Position numbers and translations under genes: made by a program. This document shows positions 39,057-49,326 of a stretch of 64,000 nt of DNA, one piece after another (position 1 is the first letter of the stretch; each line of letters starts with the position of its first letter). The notes beneath the pieces are model-generated. The model was not told the origin of the DNA. It saw only the letters and a list, made by a program, of their open reading frames with translations, and made no database searches. Source of the DNA: Acidimicrobiaceae bacterium (lineage in GTDB: Bacteria; Actinomycetota; Acidimicrobiia; Acidimicrobiales; Ilumatobacteraceae); contig JAHEDX010000011.1 of the NCBI GenBank assembly GCA_024641005.1, forward strand, positions 1 through 64,000, in the 5' to 3' direction.

Positions 39057-40054
39057 TGGCGCGACACCGGTCTCGCTACGAGAGGCTCCGCCGACGCCTC
39101 GTGAGCATCCCCGCTCTGGGAGTTGCCGCGTTCGCCGTGACCGTCTCGATACCGCTGTGGCTGCCCGTGGTGGTTCTGGTCGACCTCGCCCGGCTCAGGC
39201 TCCGCCTCCCGCTGGCTCGGTTGATGTGCTTCGGTGTGTGCTGGTGTTGGATCGAGGTCGCCGGGGTGGTGCGCAGTTGCCAACTGTGGGCGGTGGGCCG
39301 ATCGCTCGATGAGCGCGCCAACTACTCGCTGATGGGCTGGTGGTCGGGTGCGCTGATGCGGGCCTTGGCGATCACGGTCGGCGTCAAGCCGCAGATCGAC
39401 GGGCTCGAGGCGTTGGGCGACGGCAACGCGATCGTTCTGTCGAGACACGTCAGCCTTGCCGACTCGCTACTGTCCGGTTGGGTGTTCGCGACGGTCGCCG
39501 GCGTCAGTCCGCGCTATGTGCTCAAGCGTGAACTGCTGTTCGATCCGTGTCTCGACATCGTGGGGCTCAGGGTTCCCAATCACTTTCTCGACCGCGAAGC
39601 GACCGACGGCAGCGCCGAACTCGAGGCGCTGCGCCAACTGGGTTCGTCCGTCGGGCACGGATCGGTCGGGGTGATCTTCGCCGAGGGCACCCGAGCGAAC
39701 GACCGTAAGCGGGCGCGTGCGCTCGAGAAGATCGCCGACAGCGATCCCGCTCGGGCGGCGCGGCTCTCAGGTCTGCGTCGTCTGCTCCCTCCGCGATCAG
39801 CCGGCTCGGCGGCGCTGTTGCGAGGAGCGCCGGGCGCGGACGTGATTCTGGCGTGGCACATCGGCTTCGACGGGCTCGACACCTTCAGTGGGATGGTCGA
39901 CAAGCTCTCGAAACCGTTACCGCCGGTTCGATTCGTCATGCGCCGAGTCCCCCGGTCGGAGGTGCCCGACGGCGAACTGTTCGTCGAATGGCTCGACGAA
40001 CAATGGGTTCAGATGGACGCTGCTGTGGATCGGTCGCTCTCGAACCCCGGTTAG
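39053..40054 (+). CDS. PlsC-type 1-acylglycerol-3-phosphate acyltransferase-like protein
   Basis: SRHVSLADS (HX4D), GVIFAEGTRANDRKR. Confidence 0.82.
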   Translation: MMARHRSRYERLRRRLVSIPALGVAAFAVTVSIPLWLPVVVLVDLARLRLRLPLARLMCFGVCWCWIEVAGVVRSCQLWAVGRSLDERANYSLMGWWSGALMRALAITVGVKPQIDGLEALGDGNAIVLSRHVSLADSLLSGWVFATVAGVSPRYVLKRELLFDPCLDIVGLRVPNHFLDREATDGSAELEALRQLGSSVGHGSVGVIFAEGTRANDRKRARALEKIADSDPARAARLSGLRRLLPPRSAGSAALLRGAPGADVILAWHIGFDGLDTFSGMVDKLSKPLPPVRFVMRRVPRSEVPDGELFVEWLDEQWVQMDAAVDRSLSNPG

Positions 40055-40206
40055 CCGCCGGTCGCCATCGACGTCGTGATGCGAGTCGTAGGGCCATGGC
40101 CAGGAGCCTGCCGTCGCCCGGTGTCGGCGCAGTGGCTCCAACGGCGTCCCGGTGAGGCCGCCCCCGGATGCGACGGCCTGCGCGCTGTCTGCCTATCGTC
40201 GACGTC

Positions 40207-41253
40207 GTGAAGCTTTCCATGATGATCAACTATTCGGGCGATTTCCACTCTGACGTCGCTCGGGTTCAGGAACTCGAAGCTGCCGGACTGGACCTGGTCT
40301 GGGTTCCCGAGGCGTACAGCTTCGACTCGGTCAGCCTGATGGGCTATCTGGCAGCCAAGACGAGCACGATCCAGATCGGCTCGGGAATCCTCAACACGTA
40401 CTCGCGCACGGCATCGTGCATTGCCCAGACAGCGGCCGGACTCGACTATGTGAGCAATGGCCGGTTCGTGCTCGGGCTGGGGGCGTCGGGACCGCAGGTG
40501 ATCGAGGGCTTTCACGGCGTCCCGTACGACAAGCCGATGGCACGAATCCGGGACTACATCAACATCTGCCGCATGGTGTGGCGCCGCGACCGCGTCGTCT
40601 ATGACGGCGACGCCGTGCAGGTGCCGCTGCCCGAGGGCCAGGGAACAGGGCTCGGCAAGCCGCTCAAGCTGATCAACCACCCGGTCCGCGAGGACATCCC
40701 GATCTTCTGGGCGTCGTTGATGGGCCTGTCGGTCACTGCCACGGCCCAGTACGCAGATGGATGGTTGCCGATCTTCTTCGATCCCGAGAAGTTCCACACC
40801 GTATGGGGCGACGAGCTCAAGAAGGGCACAGCGAAGCGAGATCCGTCACTGGGACAACTGCAGATCTCCGCAGGTGGCATGGTTGCGATCGGTGACGAGT
40901 TCGCGGGCGACGCTGCAACACGGGTGCTCGACATGGCCCGTCCGAACGTCGCTCTCTATGTCGGCGGGATGGGCGCCCGCGACAAGAACTTCTACAACAC
41001 GATCTGCCAGAAATACGGATACGTCGACGAGGCGATCGAGATCCAAGACCTGTACCTGGGCGGCAAGAAGGACGAGGCTGCAGCGAAGGTTCCGGCCGAG
41101 ATGCTCGCGAACACCAATCTGGTCGGCTCGGTCGGGCATGTGAAAGAGCGGCTCGCCGCATACCGAGAGGCGGGGGTCACACACCTGTCGGTGACCCCCG
41201 TGGGCAACGATCCCGTGAAGACCGTCGAGCAGTTGCGCCAGCTGCTCGACTGA
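40207..41253 (+). CDS. LLM-class F420-dependent oxidoreductase
   Basis: VKLSMMINYSGDFHSDVARVQELEAAGLDLVWVPEAYSFDSVSLMGYLAAKTSTIQIGSGILNTYSRT; TATCGT 7 nt upstream of GTG. Confidence 0.88.
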   Translation: MKLSMMINYSGDFHSDVARVQELEAAGLDLVWVPEAYSFDSVSLMGYLAAKTSTIQIGSGILNTYSRTASCIAQTAAGLDYVSNGRFVLGLGASGPQVIEGFHGVPYDKPMARIRDYINICRMVWRRDRVVYDGDAVQVPLPEGQGTGLGKPLKLINHPVREDIPIFWASLMGLSVTATAQYADGWLPIFFDPEKFHTVWGDELKKGTAKRDPSLGQLQISAGGMVAIGDEFAGDAATRVLDMARPNVALYVGGMGARDKNFYNTICQKYGYVDEAIEIQDLYLGGKKDEAAAKVPAEMLANTNLVGSVGHVKERLAAYREAGVTHLSVTPVGNDPVKTVEQLRQLLD

Positions 41254-41272
41254 TTGCCCCTACGCTGGCGTC

Positions 41273-41632
41273 GTGCACGAGTCCGACGCCGATCAGCCGA
41301 CCGATGTCGAGCGGTCTGCTGCGGCCCATGCCGAGATGATCGAAGCCCACAACGAACGTCTGGCCGCAGCGAGGGCGTCCGCAATCGCTGCCGGCCGCCG
41401 TAAGGGCGGTCTGGTAGGCGCGGGAATGGCCGGCGCGATGCTCGCAGTCGCCGAGATCTACGAGGGCCCTCCGAAGGATGATGCTCCGGTCACGGTCGAA
41501 GCGTCGAGCGATCCGAACGACATCGACACCGACGGGATGGAGGTGACGGTCGGCGACGTCGACGTCGCCGCTCCGGCGCTGCAACGGCTCGACCCAGTCG
41601 TCACGAAAGGCCGCAAGCGACCCCAGCTCTGA
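41273..41632 (+). CDS. Hypothetical protein (119 aa)
   Basis: GTG start with TACGCT 6 nt upstream; Ala-rich helical segment with GRRKGGLVGAGMAGAMLAVAEIYEG. Confidence 0.6.
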   Translation: MHESDADQPTDVERSAAAHAEMIEAHNERLAAARASAIAAGRRKGGLVGAGMAGAMLAVAEIYEGPPKDDAPVTVEASSDPNDIDTDGMEVTVGDVDVAAPALQRLDPVVTKGRKRPQL

Positions 41633-41672
41633 GTCGGAACGGGGCGCCGGGTGAGCACCGTAGAGAGGCGAC

Positions 41673-42896
41673 TCAGCGGTCGATGTAGGCGCCCGGCCGG
41701 GCGAGGAACCGGCGATGCCACCGACGCGGGGAGGTAACGATCGCTCTCGGCTCGTCCTCGAACATCCAACGCGCGAAGTTCCTGCGACCCCACTCGCCAC
41801 TGCCGGCCACGATGCGGATCGCTCCGCGTGCGCCCGCCGGGTGCTTGAGCACCGCGCCCAGCCGCTTCGACATGCGGTGGTCGGCGAAGAGATGGCGCTC
41901 GACCTCTCGTTCGTACCGGCTGCGCACAGCGTCTGGTTGCATCGCTCCGCCGTGCACGATCGCTTCTGCGGCCAGGCGGCCGGTCAGCAGTGCCTGTCCG
42001 ATGCCCTCGCCGGTCATGACGTCGGTGGCGGCCGCGGCGTCCCCCACAAAGAGGACGCGACCGGATGTCAGCGACAGCTCGTCGATGCGTGCCGGAATCG
42101 GCCAGGCGGTATGTCGACCCTCGAGTTCGGCGTCGGGGCCGAGTGCCTCGACCACGTGCGGGCGGGCGAGTAGATCGCGCCACAGCTCGGCCATGTCGCG
42201 CACGCGCCGGTCACCGTCGCGAAGCACACCGAATCCGATATTGGCGCGGTTGCCTGGCAGCGGGAAGGACCAGGCATAACCAGGGAGGAGGTCCTCCTCG
42301 AACCAGACGATCAAGCGATGCGCAGCGGGTCCGGTCACATTGCCGACGTACTGTCGGAAGGCATGCCATTCGCCGCGGTATCCGTCGATGTTGGCACCGA
42401 TCGCTTTACGCACGGGGCTCCACATGCCATCGGCAGCGATCACATATCTCGCCCGAATCGTCGCAAGGTCTTCGACTTCCACGGTCACATGATCATTGGC
42501 GGAGATGTCGAGCCTCGAGAATGCGTGGCCGTCGTGGATGACCGCACCCCGGCGGCGGGCGAGTTGCACGAGTTCGTCGTCGAGCGAACGACGGGGAGCG
42601 ACGGCCGCATAGAGCCCGGTGTCGGGTAGTGGCACCTCGACCTCGCGGCCCGACGGTGACCGCAACAACGCGGCGTCGACATCGAACCATCCGGCGACCC
42701 GCTCTGGCTCGAGCCCGAGCGTCTCGAGCTCTCGTAAGGCGAGTGTGGTCAGCCCGTCCCCGCAACACTTGTCACGCGGAAACGCAGCTTTGTCGATGAC
42801 CGTCACACTTCGGCCGGAATTCTGCAGTGCGATGGCCGCGGCCGTTCCCGCCGGCCCGGCACCGACGATCAGGACGTCACTGACGATCTCGTTCAC
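41673..42896 (-). CDS. Geranylgeranyl reductase family FAD-dependent oxidoreductase
   Basis: DVLIVGAGPAGTAAAIALQNSGRSVTVIDKAAFPRDKCCGDGL; LFVGDAAAATDVMTGEGIGQAL. Confidence 0.87.
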   Translation of the reverse strand: MNEIVSDVLIVGAGPAGTAAAIALQNSGRSVTVIDKAAFPRDKCCGDGLTTLALRELETLGLEPERVAGWFDVDAALLRSPSGREVEVPLPDTGLYAAVAPRRSLDDELVQLARRRGAVIHDGHAFSRLDISANDHVTVEVEDLATIRARYVIAADGMWSPVRKAIGANIDGYRGEWHAFRQYVGNVTGPAAHRLIVWFEEDLLPGYAWSFPLPGNRANIGFGVLRDGDRRVRDMAELWRDLLARPHVVEALGPDAELEGRHTAWPIPARIDELSLTSGRVLFVGDAAAATDVMTGEGIGQALLTGRLAAEAIVHGGAMQPDAVRSRYEREVERHLFADHRMSKRLGAVLKHPAGARGAIRIVAGSGEWGRRNFARWMFEDEPRAIVTSPRRWHRRFLARPGAYIDR

Positions 42897-43120
42897 ACGG
42901 AACGAGGCTACGGCTCGATCACGTCGAGTCGTTCTGCCGGTGCATGCCGACCGGAGTGGGGTGTTGCGCTCAACCGCCGAGCGTCAGCACTCCGATAGCT
43001 CCGAGCGCCCCTCAGCGGACGATGTCGGGGCGGGTCGGCTCGGTGCTGCACATGTCGGTGAATCTACGATGCAGGTGCAGCGGCCGGCGTGGTGTCGGCC
43101 TCGACCGAGAAGGAGTCGAG

Positions 43121-44071
43121 ATGGCCCGGTTATGCGAGGGGCGAGTCGCGATCGTCACGGGTGCCGGCCGCGGAATCGGGCGCGAGCACGCCCTCAGCCT
43201 TGCCCGTCACGGAGCCAGGGTCGTGGTCAACGATCTCGGTGCCGCCGTCGATGGATCGGGGGGCGACCTCAGCCAGGCGCAACAGGTGGTCGACGAGATC
43301 AGGGCGATGGGTGGCGAGGCGATCGCCAATGGCGACAACGTCGCCGATTTCGAAGGTGCAGAGCGGCTGGTACGAGCTGCGGTCGAGACGTTCGGCGATC
43401 TGCATGTCGTGATCAACAACGCCGGCATCCTGAGAGACCGGATGCTGTCCAACATGACCGAGGCCGAATGGGATGCTGTCGTCAATGTGCATCTCAAGGG
43501 CACGTTTGCACCGAGTCGACATGCGATCAGCTATTGGCGTGACCGGGCAAAGATGGGCAAGCCCGTGAGCGGCAGGATCATCAACACCACCTCCGTGTCT
43601 GGCATCTACGGAAACCCAGGCCAGACGAACTACGGAGCGGCGAAGGCGGGGATCGCGGCGTTCACGGTGATCGCGGCGATGGAGGTGGCGCGCTACGGGG
43701 TCACGGTCAACGCCGTCGCCCCGGTGGCGCTGACGCGGATGACCGAGAATCTCGGTCCGGCCCCCGAGTCCGACGAGGAGCGCGAGTCTCGCTCGCCGAT
43801 GTGGATCGCCCCGATCGCGACCTGGTTGGCTTCGGACGAGGCGGCGGGTGTCACGGGTCGGGTGTTCGAGGCGTCCGGCCAGTTCCTCGCCGTCGCCGAA
43901 GGCTGGACGCGGGGGCCCACGTCGAAACCCGTCGAGGATCCGACGCTCTTGGGTCCGGTCGTGGCACGAATGCTGGCGGATGCCCGGCCCAATTCAGGCA
44001 TGAACGGCGTGCCCGGTGGGCCGCCGCAGCCGCAGCCGAAATCATCTACGCAAACAACTGGAGGAAACTGA
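43121..44071 (+). CDS. SDR family oxidoreductase (hydroxyacyl-CoA dehydrogenase-like)
   Basis: VAIVTGAGRGIGREHALSLARHGARVVVNDLGAAVDGSG; AGGAG SD before ATG 43121. Confidence 0.87.
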   Translation: MARLCEGRVAIVTGAGRGIGREHALSLARHGARVVVNDLGAAVDGSGGDLSQAQQVVDEIRAMGGEAIANGDNVADFEGAERLVRAAVETFGDLHVVINNAGILRDRMLSNMTEAEWDAVVNVHLKGTFAPSRHAISYWRDRAKMGKPVSGRIINTTSVSGIYGNPGQTNYGAAKAGIAAFTVIAAMEVARYGVTVNAVAPVALTRMTENLGPAPESDEERESRSPMWIAPIATWLASDEAAGVTGRVFEASGQFLAVAEGWTRGPTSKPVEDPTLLGPVVARMLADARPNSGMNGVPGGPPQPQPKSSTQTTGGN

Positions 44072-44072
44072 C

Positions 44073-44909
44073 ATGCCACTCAATCCCGACGCCGTCGGCA
44101 GCAAGAGTGAGCCCATCGAGGTCGGGTGGAACAGCAAGGACTGCCTGCTCTATGCCGTGGGCATCGGAGCCGGCACCGACGAACTCGCGTTCACAACCGA
44201 GAACACCAACTCGGTGGCGCAGCTCGTGTTTCCGACATTTCCGGTGGTGGTCGGTTGGGGCCGTGGTTCAGCGATGGGCTCGATCGGGACCTTCAATCCG
44301 GCATTGCTGGTCCACGGCCAGCAGTCGGTGACGCTCCACCGACCGATACCTGTCGAAGGCACAGCGACGTTGCAGAGCGAAGTGACGGCGATGTACGACA
44401 AGGGCAAGGCGGCGGTCGTCGTCACGTCCACCTCTGCGGTGATGGAGGGCGAGCCGTTGTACACCAACACTGCGTCGGTGTTCATCCGTGGGGAAGGCGG
44501 GTGGGGCGGCGATCGCGGCCCGTCCGGCCCGCAGAACGTTCCACCGGATCGCTCGCCGGATCATCAGGTGACCTATCACACCACCCCTGATCAAGCGCTC
44601 GTGTACCGCCTCTCCGGCGACCGCAACCCGTTGCACAGCGATCCGTCGTTCGCGGCGATGGGCGGCTTCGATCGGCCGATCCTGCACGGATTGTGCACCT
44701 ACGGGTTCACCGGCCGTGGGTTGCTGCACAGCCTGTGCGGTGGTGACCCGGCCCGGTTTCATCACGTCGAAGGCCGGTTCACCTCCCCGGTCTATCCCGG
44801 CGAGCCGTTGACGATCAGCATGTGGGAGATCGGTGCCGGCGAAGCGGTGTTCACGACGTCGGTCGGGGAGCGCGCCGTGATCGATCAGGGCCTGGTGCGG
44901 TACACCTGA
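44073..44909 (+). CDS. MaoC-like (R)-specific enoyl-CoA hydratase
   Basis: YRLSGDRNPLHSDPSFAAMGGFDRPILHGLCTYG hydratase-2 motif; SD GGAGGA. Confidence 0.88.
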   Translation: MPLNPDAVGSKSEPIEVGWNSKDCLLYAVGIGAGTDELAFTTENTNSVAQLVFPTFPVVVGWGRGSAMGSIGTFNPALLVHGQQSVTLHRPIPVEGTATLQSEVTAMYDKGKAAVVVTSTSAVMEGEPLYTNTASVFIRGEGGWGGDRGPSGPQNVPPDRSPDHQVTYHTTPDQALVYRLSGDRNPLHSDPSFAAMGGFDRPILHGLCTYGFTGRGLLHSLCGGDPARFHHVEGRFTSPVYPGEPLTISMWEIGAGEAVFTTSVGERAVIDQGLVRYT

Positions 44910-44940
44910 CCCTGGTCGACCACATGCTCTGTTCGGTGGA

Positions 44941-45240
44941 TTACTGGCTGCCGCCGGCGACCTCGCCGATCAACAGCTCGGGTGCCTGGTTGGTGTAGTT
45001 CGGCACGTCTCCCATGATCTTGGCGCCGTGGGCGCCCATGGCAGCATTGAAGGCATCCTGGTCGGTCACCATCGCCCAGCCGATCGCGGCGTATTTGCCG
45101 TCCGCGACGGTGACGGCCCCCCAGCCCTGGCATGCATCTCCGAGCGCATCGGCAAACATCGGCATGTGTTTGTTGGTGTAGTAGTCCATGTCGAAGGTCG
45201 AGCCTTCGGCGCGTGGGTACAGGATCGTGACTGCAATCAT
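44941..45240 (-). CDS. EthD family protein
   Basis: MIAVTILYPRAEGSTFDMDYYTNKHMPMFADALG. Confidence 0.85.
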   Translation of the reverse strand: MIAVTILYPRAEGSTFDMDYYTNKHMPMFADALGDACQGWGAVTVADGKYAAIGWAMVTDQDAFNAAMGAHGAKIMGDVPNYTNQAPELLIGEVAGGSQ

Positions 45241-45246
45241 TCCAGC

Positions 45247-45283
45247 AGTGTGGCACACTCCGGGCGCACCCTCGCCCCCGGAG
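45247..45283. promoter_or_regulatory. Two inverted repeats in the divergent EthD/regulator promoter
   Basis: AGTGTG-G-CACACT (45247-45259, perfect) and CTCCGGG-N12-CCCGGAG (45258-45283, perfect 7-bp arms) within a 59-bp intergenic region. Confidence 0.5.
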
Positions 45284-45299
45284 CCGCTTGACTGGTCGC

Positions 45300-45869
45300 A
45301 TGGAGCCGAACGGCCTGCTCAGAATCCTGCTCGACGTCGACCGGTTGGCGGTTGCCGGCGCATTGGCCGCGCGGTCGATGACCACCGATCAGCTCGTGGA
45401 GGCGACGGGCCGGGATCGGCGCACGGTGCTCACGGTGCTCGGGGACCTTCGTGCGGCCGCACTCGTGTCGTCGGAGGATGCGGTCTACGAACTCGACGTG
45501 CACGCTCTGCGCTCGGCAGCGGCCGCTGCGGCCGAGATCGAGATTCCGATGGATCCCGCCATCGGGTTCGGAATGAGTCCCGACGAGCGAGTCGTTCTCG
45601 GCCGGTACTTCTCCGGCCGGATCCTCGTCGAGATCCCGTCTCATCGAGCCAAGCGTCGGGTCGTGCTGCAGCGGCTTGCCCTCGAGTTCGACATCGGGCG
45701 GCGCTACAGCGAGCGCGAGGTGAACGAGGTGCTGGGGGCGTTCAACCCCGATTGGTCGACACTTCGGCGTGGCCTGATCGACGAGCATCTCCTCGATCGC
45801 GAAGCGGCAGGCGGCGGCAACCTCTACTGGCGCAGTGGAGGCCGGGTCACCGATCTGCCGCCGGGCTGA
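45300..45869 (+). CDS. HTH regulator with C-terminal DUF2087 domain
   Basis: MTTDQLVEATGRDRRTVLTVLGDLRAAALV (HTH); KRRVVLQRLALEFDIGRRYSEREVNEVLGAFNPDWSTLRRGLIDEHLLDRE. Confidence 0.78.
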   Translation: MEPNGLLRILLDVDRLAVAGALAARSMTTDQLVEATGRDRRTVLTVLGDLRAAALVSSEDAVYELDVHALRSAAAAAAEIEIPMDPAIGFGMSPDERVVLGRYFSGRILVEIPSHRAKRRVVLQRLALEFDIGRRYSEREVNEVLGAFNPDWSTLRRGLIDEHLLDREAAGGGNLYWRSGGRVTDLPPG

Positions 45870-45890
45870 CCGACGACCTACGCTCGCCCC

Positions 45891-47105
45891 ATGGGCGTGT
45901 ACGAGACGTTTCGGTCGGTGGTGCGGTTCAGGGAGTTCGAGACCGACCTCGTTGCGAGGCGCCTGCGATCCGCTGTGACGATCGAGGACCTCAGATCGAT
46001 CGCCAAGCGGCGTCTGCCGCGCGGGGTGTTCGACTACATCGACGGAGGAGCCGAGGACGAGCGGAGTCTCGCCAACAATGCTGCCTCGTTCGGGCAACTC
46101 GAGTTCCGACCGAACGTGTTGCGTGACGTCAGCGATATCGACACCCGCACGACCCTGCTCGGTAAGCAGATCGCCATGCCGCTGGTTCTGGCCCCGACCG
46201 GCTACACCCGGCTCACGCATTCGCAGGGAGAGCTCTCGGTCGCCCGTTCGGCACAGCGCGCCGGCATTCCGTACTCGCTGTCGACGATGAGCACTCGATC
46301 GATCGAAGAGGTCGCTGCGGTGTCGACCGCCAGCAAGTGGTTCCAGGTGTACACGTGGAAGGACCGTGGACTCGTGCAAGAGCTCGTCGAGCGGGCTGCG
46401 GCGTCGGGGTACGAGGCGCTCTGGCTCACGGTCGACACCGCAGTGCTCGGCAGCCGCGAACGAGATCTCCGCAGGGGGTTCACGATCCCGCCACAGATCG
46501 GACCCGGAACGATCATCGACGGCATCATCCATCCGGCGTGGACACTCGACTTCATCACCAGCGAGCCGCTGACGTTCGCCAATGTCGTCGATCACGCCGA
46601 CGAGGGGGTGACCGATGTGATGCCGATGGCCCAGCATGTCATGCAGAACTTCGATCAACGCCTGTCCTGGGGAGATGTCGAATGGCTGCAATCGATCTGG
46701 GACGGGCCGTTGGTGCTCAAGGGCATCCAGACCGTCGATGACGCGCTGCGCGCCGTCGACCTCGGAGTGCAAGGCATCGGTCTGTCGAACCACGGCGGTC
46801 GTCAGCTCGATGGCGCGCCGTCGCCGATCGACCTGGTCGAGCCGGTGGCGCAGGCGGTGCAGGGTCGCGCTGCGATCATCTGCGACGGCGGTGTACGGCG
46901 GGGGAGCGACATCGTCAAAGCGATCGCTCTCGGCGCCGACGCCTGCTCGATCGGGCGGCCCTACCTCTATGGTGCCGCAGCAGCTGGCGAACGCGGCGTC
47001 GATCACGTGCTGCGGTTCTTCCGCGAGGGACTCGAACGCACGATGGCGTTGACCGGTCGACGGTCGATCGCCGAGATCGACCGCGATCTGGTACGCAGGC
47101 GCTGA
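45891..47105 (+). CDS. FMN-dependent alpha-hydroxy-acid oxidizing protein
   Basis: FDYIDGGAEDE, LAPTGYTRLTHSQGE, GIGLSNHGGRQLDGAPSPIDLV, ICDGGVRRGSDIVKAIALGADA. Confidence 0.9.
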   Translation: MGVYETFRSVVRFREFETDLVARRLRSAVTIEDLRSIAKRRLPRGVFDYIDGGAEDERSLANNAASFGQLEFRPNVLRDVSDIDTRTTLLGKQIAMPLVLAPTGYTRLTHSQGELSVARSAQRAGIPYSLSTMSTRSIEEVAAVSTASKWFQVYTWKDRGLVQELVERAAASGYEALWLTVDTAVLGSRERDLRRGFTIPPQIGPGTIIDGIIHPAWTLDFITSEPLTFANVVDHADEGVTDVMPMAQHVMQNFDQRLSWGDVEWLQSIWDGPLVLKGIQTVDDALRAVDLGVQGIGLSNHGGRQLDGAPSPIDLVEPVAQAVQGRAAIICDGGVRRGSDIVKAIALGADACSIGRPYLYGAAAAGERGVDHVLRFFREGLERTMALTGRRSIAEIDRDLVRRR

Positions 47106-47148
47106 GGATTCCCCACCCCGAGCCGCTGGTGCCGCTAGAGTCGAACCT

Positions 47149-47703
47149 GTGTTCGCTGTCACTCGAGCCGACCGGCCCCTCGGCACCCTGCGGGTGCTCG
47201 GCATCGACCCCGGCCTCACACGATGCGGATTCGCCGTCGTCGACGGTCGAGGCCCGAGTGCCGCGGTGGCGGTCACGATGGGCGTGATCCGAACGCCCGC
47301 CGCCGACGAGTTGCCCCAGCGTCTGGCCACGCTGCGCGACGAACTGGTCTCGCTGATCCGCGAGTTCGAACCCGATGTCGTCTCCGTCGAGCGGGTGTTC
47401 TTCCAGACCAATGTGCGCACCGCGATGAGTGTCGGCCAGGCGAGCGGCCTGGCGTTGTGCGAGGCGGCGGCGGCCGGATGCGAGGTCGTGCAGTACACGC
47501 CCAACGAGGTGAAGAACTCGGTCGCCGGATACGGCGCCGCCACCAAAGAACAGGTACAGAAGATGGTGCAGACCCGCCTGAGGCTCTCGAGACCGCCGAC
47601 GCCGGCTGATGCTGCCGATGCGGCAGCGCTGGCGCTGTGTCATCTGGCGGTCGCTCCGATGAGCCGGCGAATCGCGGCGGCGGGGCGCGGTGATCGGTCG
47701 TGA
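47149..47703 (+). CDS. ruvC: Holliday junction endodeoxyribonuclease RuvC
   Basis: LRVLGIDPGLTRCGFAVVDG; SVERVFFQTNVRTAMSVGQASG; adjacent to ruvAB. Confidence 0.95.
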   Translation: MFAVTRADRPLGTLRVLGIDPGLTRCGFAVVDGRGPSAAVAVTMGVIRTPAADELPQRLATLRDELVSLIREFEPDVVSVERVFFQTNVRTAMSVGQASGLALCEAAAAGCEVVQYTPNEVKNSVAGYGAATKEQVQKMVQTRLRLSRPPTPADAADAAALALCHLAVAPMSRRIAAAGRGDRS

Positions 47704-48290
47704 TCGGGTCCCTGCGTGGCGAAATTCTCGAGCGAGACCTCGGTGGTTCGGTGTTGATCGAGGTGGCAGGTGTCGGTTACGTCGTCCACGTCTCACAAAG
47801 GGCGCTCGCCGAACTCGAGCCCTCGACGACCGCGTTCCTCTATGTCCACCATCACATCCGCGAGGCCGACCAGCAGCTCTTCGGGTTCCTCACACGCGAC
47901 GAGCGGGTCACCTTTCAGACCCTGATCGGTACCCACGGCGTCGGTCCGGCCCTCGCGATGGCGATCATCGCCACCCATCCGCCGGCGGCTCTCGTCGACA
48001 TCGTGGCCAGCCAGGACGTCGCGTCGCTCACGCTCGTTCCCGGCGTGGGCAAGAAGACGGCCGAACGCCTGCTCGTCGAACTGAAGTCGCGCCTCAGCGT
48101 GCCGATCCTCGAGGGGGCCGGCGGTGCCCATGCCGGTGGATCGGCGATGGCCGACGTTCGCGAGGCACTCGCGGGTCTCGGCTACGGCGACGCCGAGATC
48201 CGGGATACCTTGCGCGAAGTCGAGCCCAATGCCGATGCCGCCACGCTGCTGCGCGATGCGCTGAAGTCGTTGGGAGCCCGGCGTGCGTGA
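47700..48290 (+). CDS. ruvA: Holliday junction DNA helicase RuvA
   Basis: [50 protein letters not shown]. Confidence 0.95.
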   Translation: MIGSLRGEILERDLGGSVLIEVAGVGYVVHVSQRALAELEPSTTAFLYVHHHIREADQQLFGFLTRDERVTFQTLIGTHGVGPALAMAIIATHPPAALVDIVASQDVASLTLVPGVGKKTAERLLVELKSRLSVPILEGAGGAHAGGSAMADVREALAGLGYGDAEIRDTLREVEPNADAATLLRDALKSLGARRA

Positions 48291-49317
48291 CGAGTTCCTC
48301 GATCCCGGGGTCGCATCCGACAACGAAGAGGTGGTCGAGGCCGGTCTACGACCACGGGCTCTCGACGAGTTCGTCGGCCAACGCGAGCTGAAAGAGCATC
48401 TGTCGATCGTGCTCGAGGCGGCCCGCAACCGCGGTCAGGCCGTCGACCACCTCCTGTTCGCCGGGCCGCCCGGGCTCGGCAAGACGACGTTGGCGGGCAT
48501 CGTCGCTACCGAGATGGGCTCGCACATGCACGTCACGTCAGGGCCTGCGCTCGAACGCGCCGGCGATCTCGCGGCGATCCTGACCAAGCTCGAGGAGGGT
48601 GACGTGCTCTTCGTCGACGAGATCCACCGGCTGTCACGTGCCGTCGAGGAGATCTTGTACCCGGCGATGGAGGACTTCCAGCTCGACATCATCGTCGGCA
48701 AGGGGCCGGCCGCGTCCAGCATCAGGCTCACGATGCCGCCGTTCACTCTCGTGGGCGCAACGACGCGTACCGGCATGATCACCGGCCCGCTTCGCGATCG
48801 ATTCGGCCTGGTTGCCCGGCTCGACTACTACGAGCCCGACGAGTTGCAGGCGATCATCACCCGTGCATCAGGCATTCTGGGTGTGTCGATCGACGACGAG
48901 GGGGCCTGGGAGATAGCTCGCCGGGCACGAGGCACACCGCGTATTGCGAACCGGCTGCTGCGTCGCGTGCGCGACTTCGCAGAGGTACGCCACGACGGCT
49001 CGATCACCGACTCGATCGCGCGTGAGGGTCTGGCATTGTTCGGGGTCGACGATCTGGGGCTCGACAAGGTCGATAGGGCGATCCTGTCGGCGATGTGTAA
49101 CCAGTTCAACGGGGGCCCGGTGGGTCTGTCGACCGTGGCGATCAGCGTCGGCGAGCAGCCCGACACCGTCGAGGACGTCTACGAGCCGTTCCTGATCCAG
49201 CAGGGCATGATCGCCAGGACACCCAGGGGTCGGGTCGCGATGCCTGCCGCGTACCAGCATCTCGGCCTGTCGCAGCCCGCCGTGCGGCCCGGGCAACCGG
49301 GCCTGTTCGACGGCTGA
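48283..49317 (+). CDS. ruvB: Holliday junction DNA helicase RuvB
   Basis: [64 protein letters not shown]. Confidence 0.97.
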   Translation: MRDEFLDPGVASDNEEVVEAGLRPRALDEFVGQRELKEHLSIVLEAARNRGQAVDHLLFAGPPGLGKTTLAGIVATEMGSHMHVTSGPALERAGDLAAILTKLEEGDVLFVDEIHRLSRAVEEILYPAMEDFQLDIIVGKGPAASSIRLTMPPFTLVGATTRTGMITGPLRDRFGLVARLDYYEPDELQAIITRASGILGVSIDDEGAWEIARRARGTPRIANRLLRRVRDFAEVRHDGSITDSIAREGLALFGVDDLGLDKVDRAILSAMCNQFNGGPVGLSTVAISVGEQPDTVEDVYEPFLIQQGMIARTPRGRVAMPAAYQHLGLSQPAVRPGQPGLFDG

Positions 49318-49326
49318 CGACGGTCA

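Noticed and set aside
42897-43120. 224-bp gap between geranylgeranyl reductase and SDR as a hidden gene
   Set aside because: No ORF with promoter or SD support and no strong inverted repeat seen; treated as an ordinary divergent promoter region.
47106-47148. tRNA or small RNA upstream of ruvC
   Set aside because: The gap is only 43 bp and contains a leaderless promoter (TAGAGT-N7-GTG); no cloverleaf is possible. No tRNA was convincing anywhere in the window.
45237-47546. 769-aa minus-strand ORF
   Set aside because: Antisense to the DUF2087 regulator, alpha-hydroxy-acid oxidase and ruvC; no recognisable domain.
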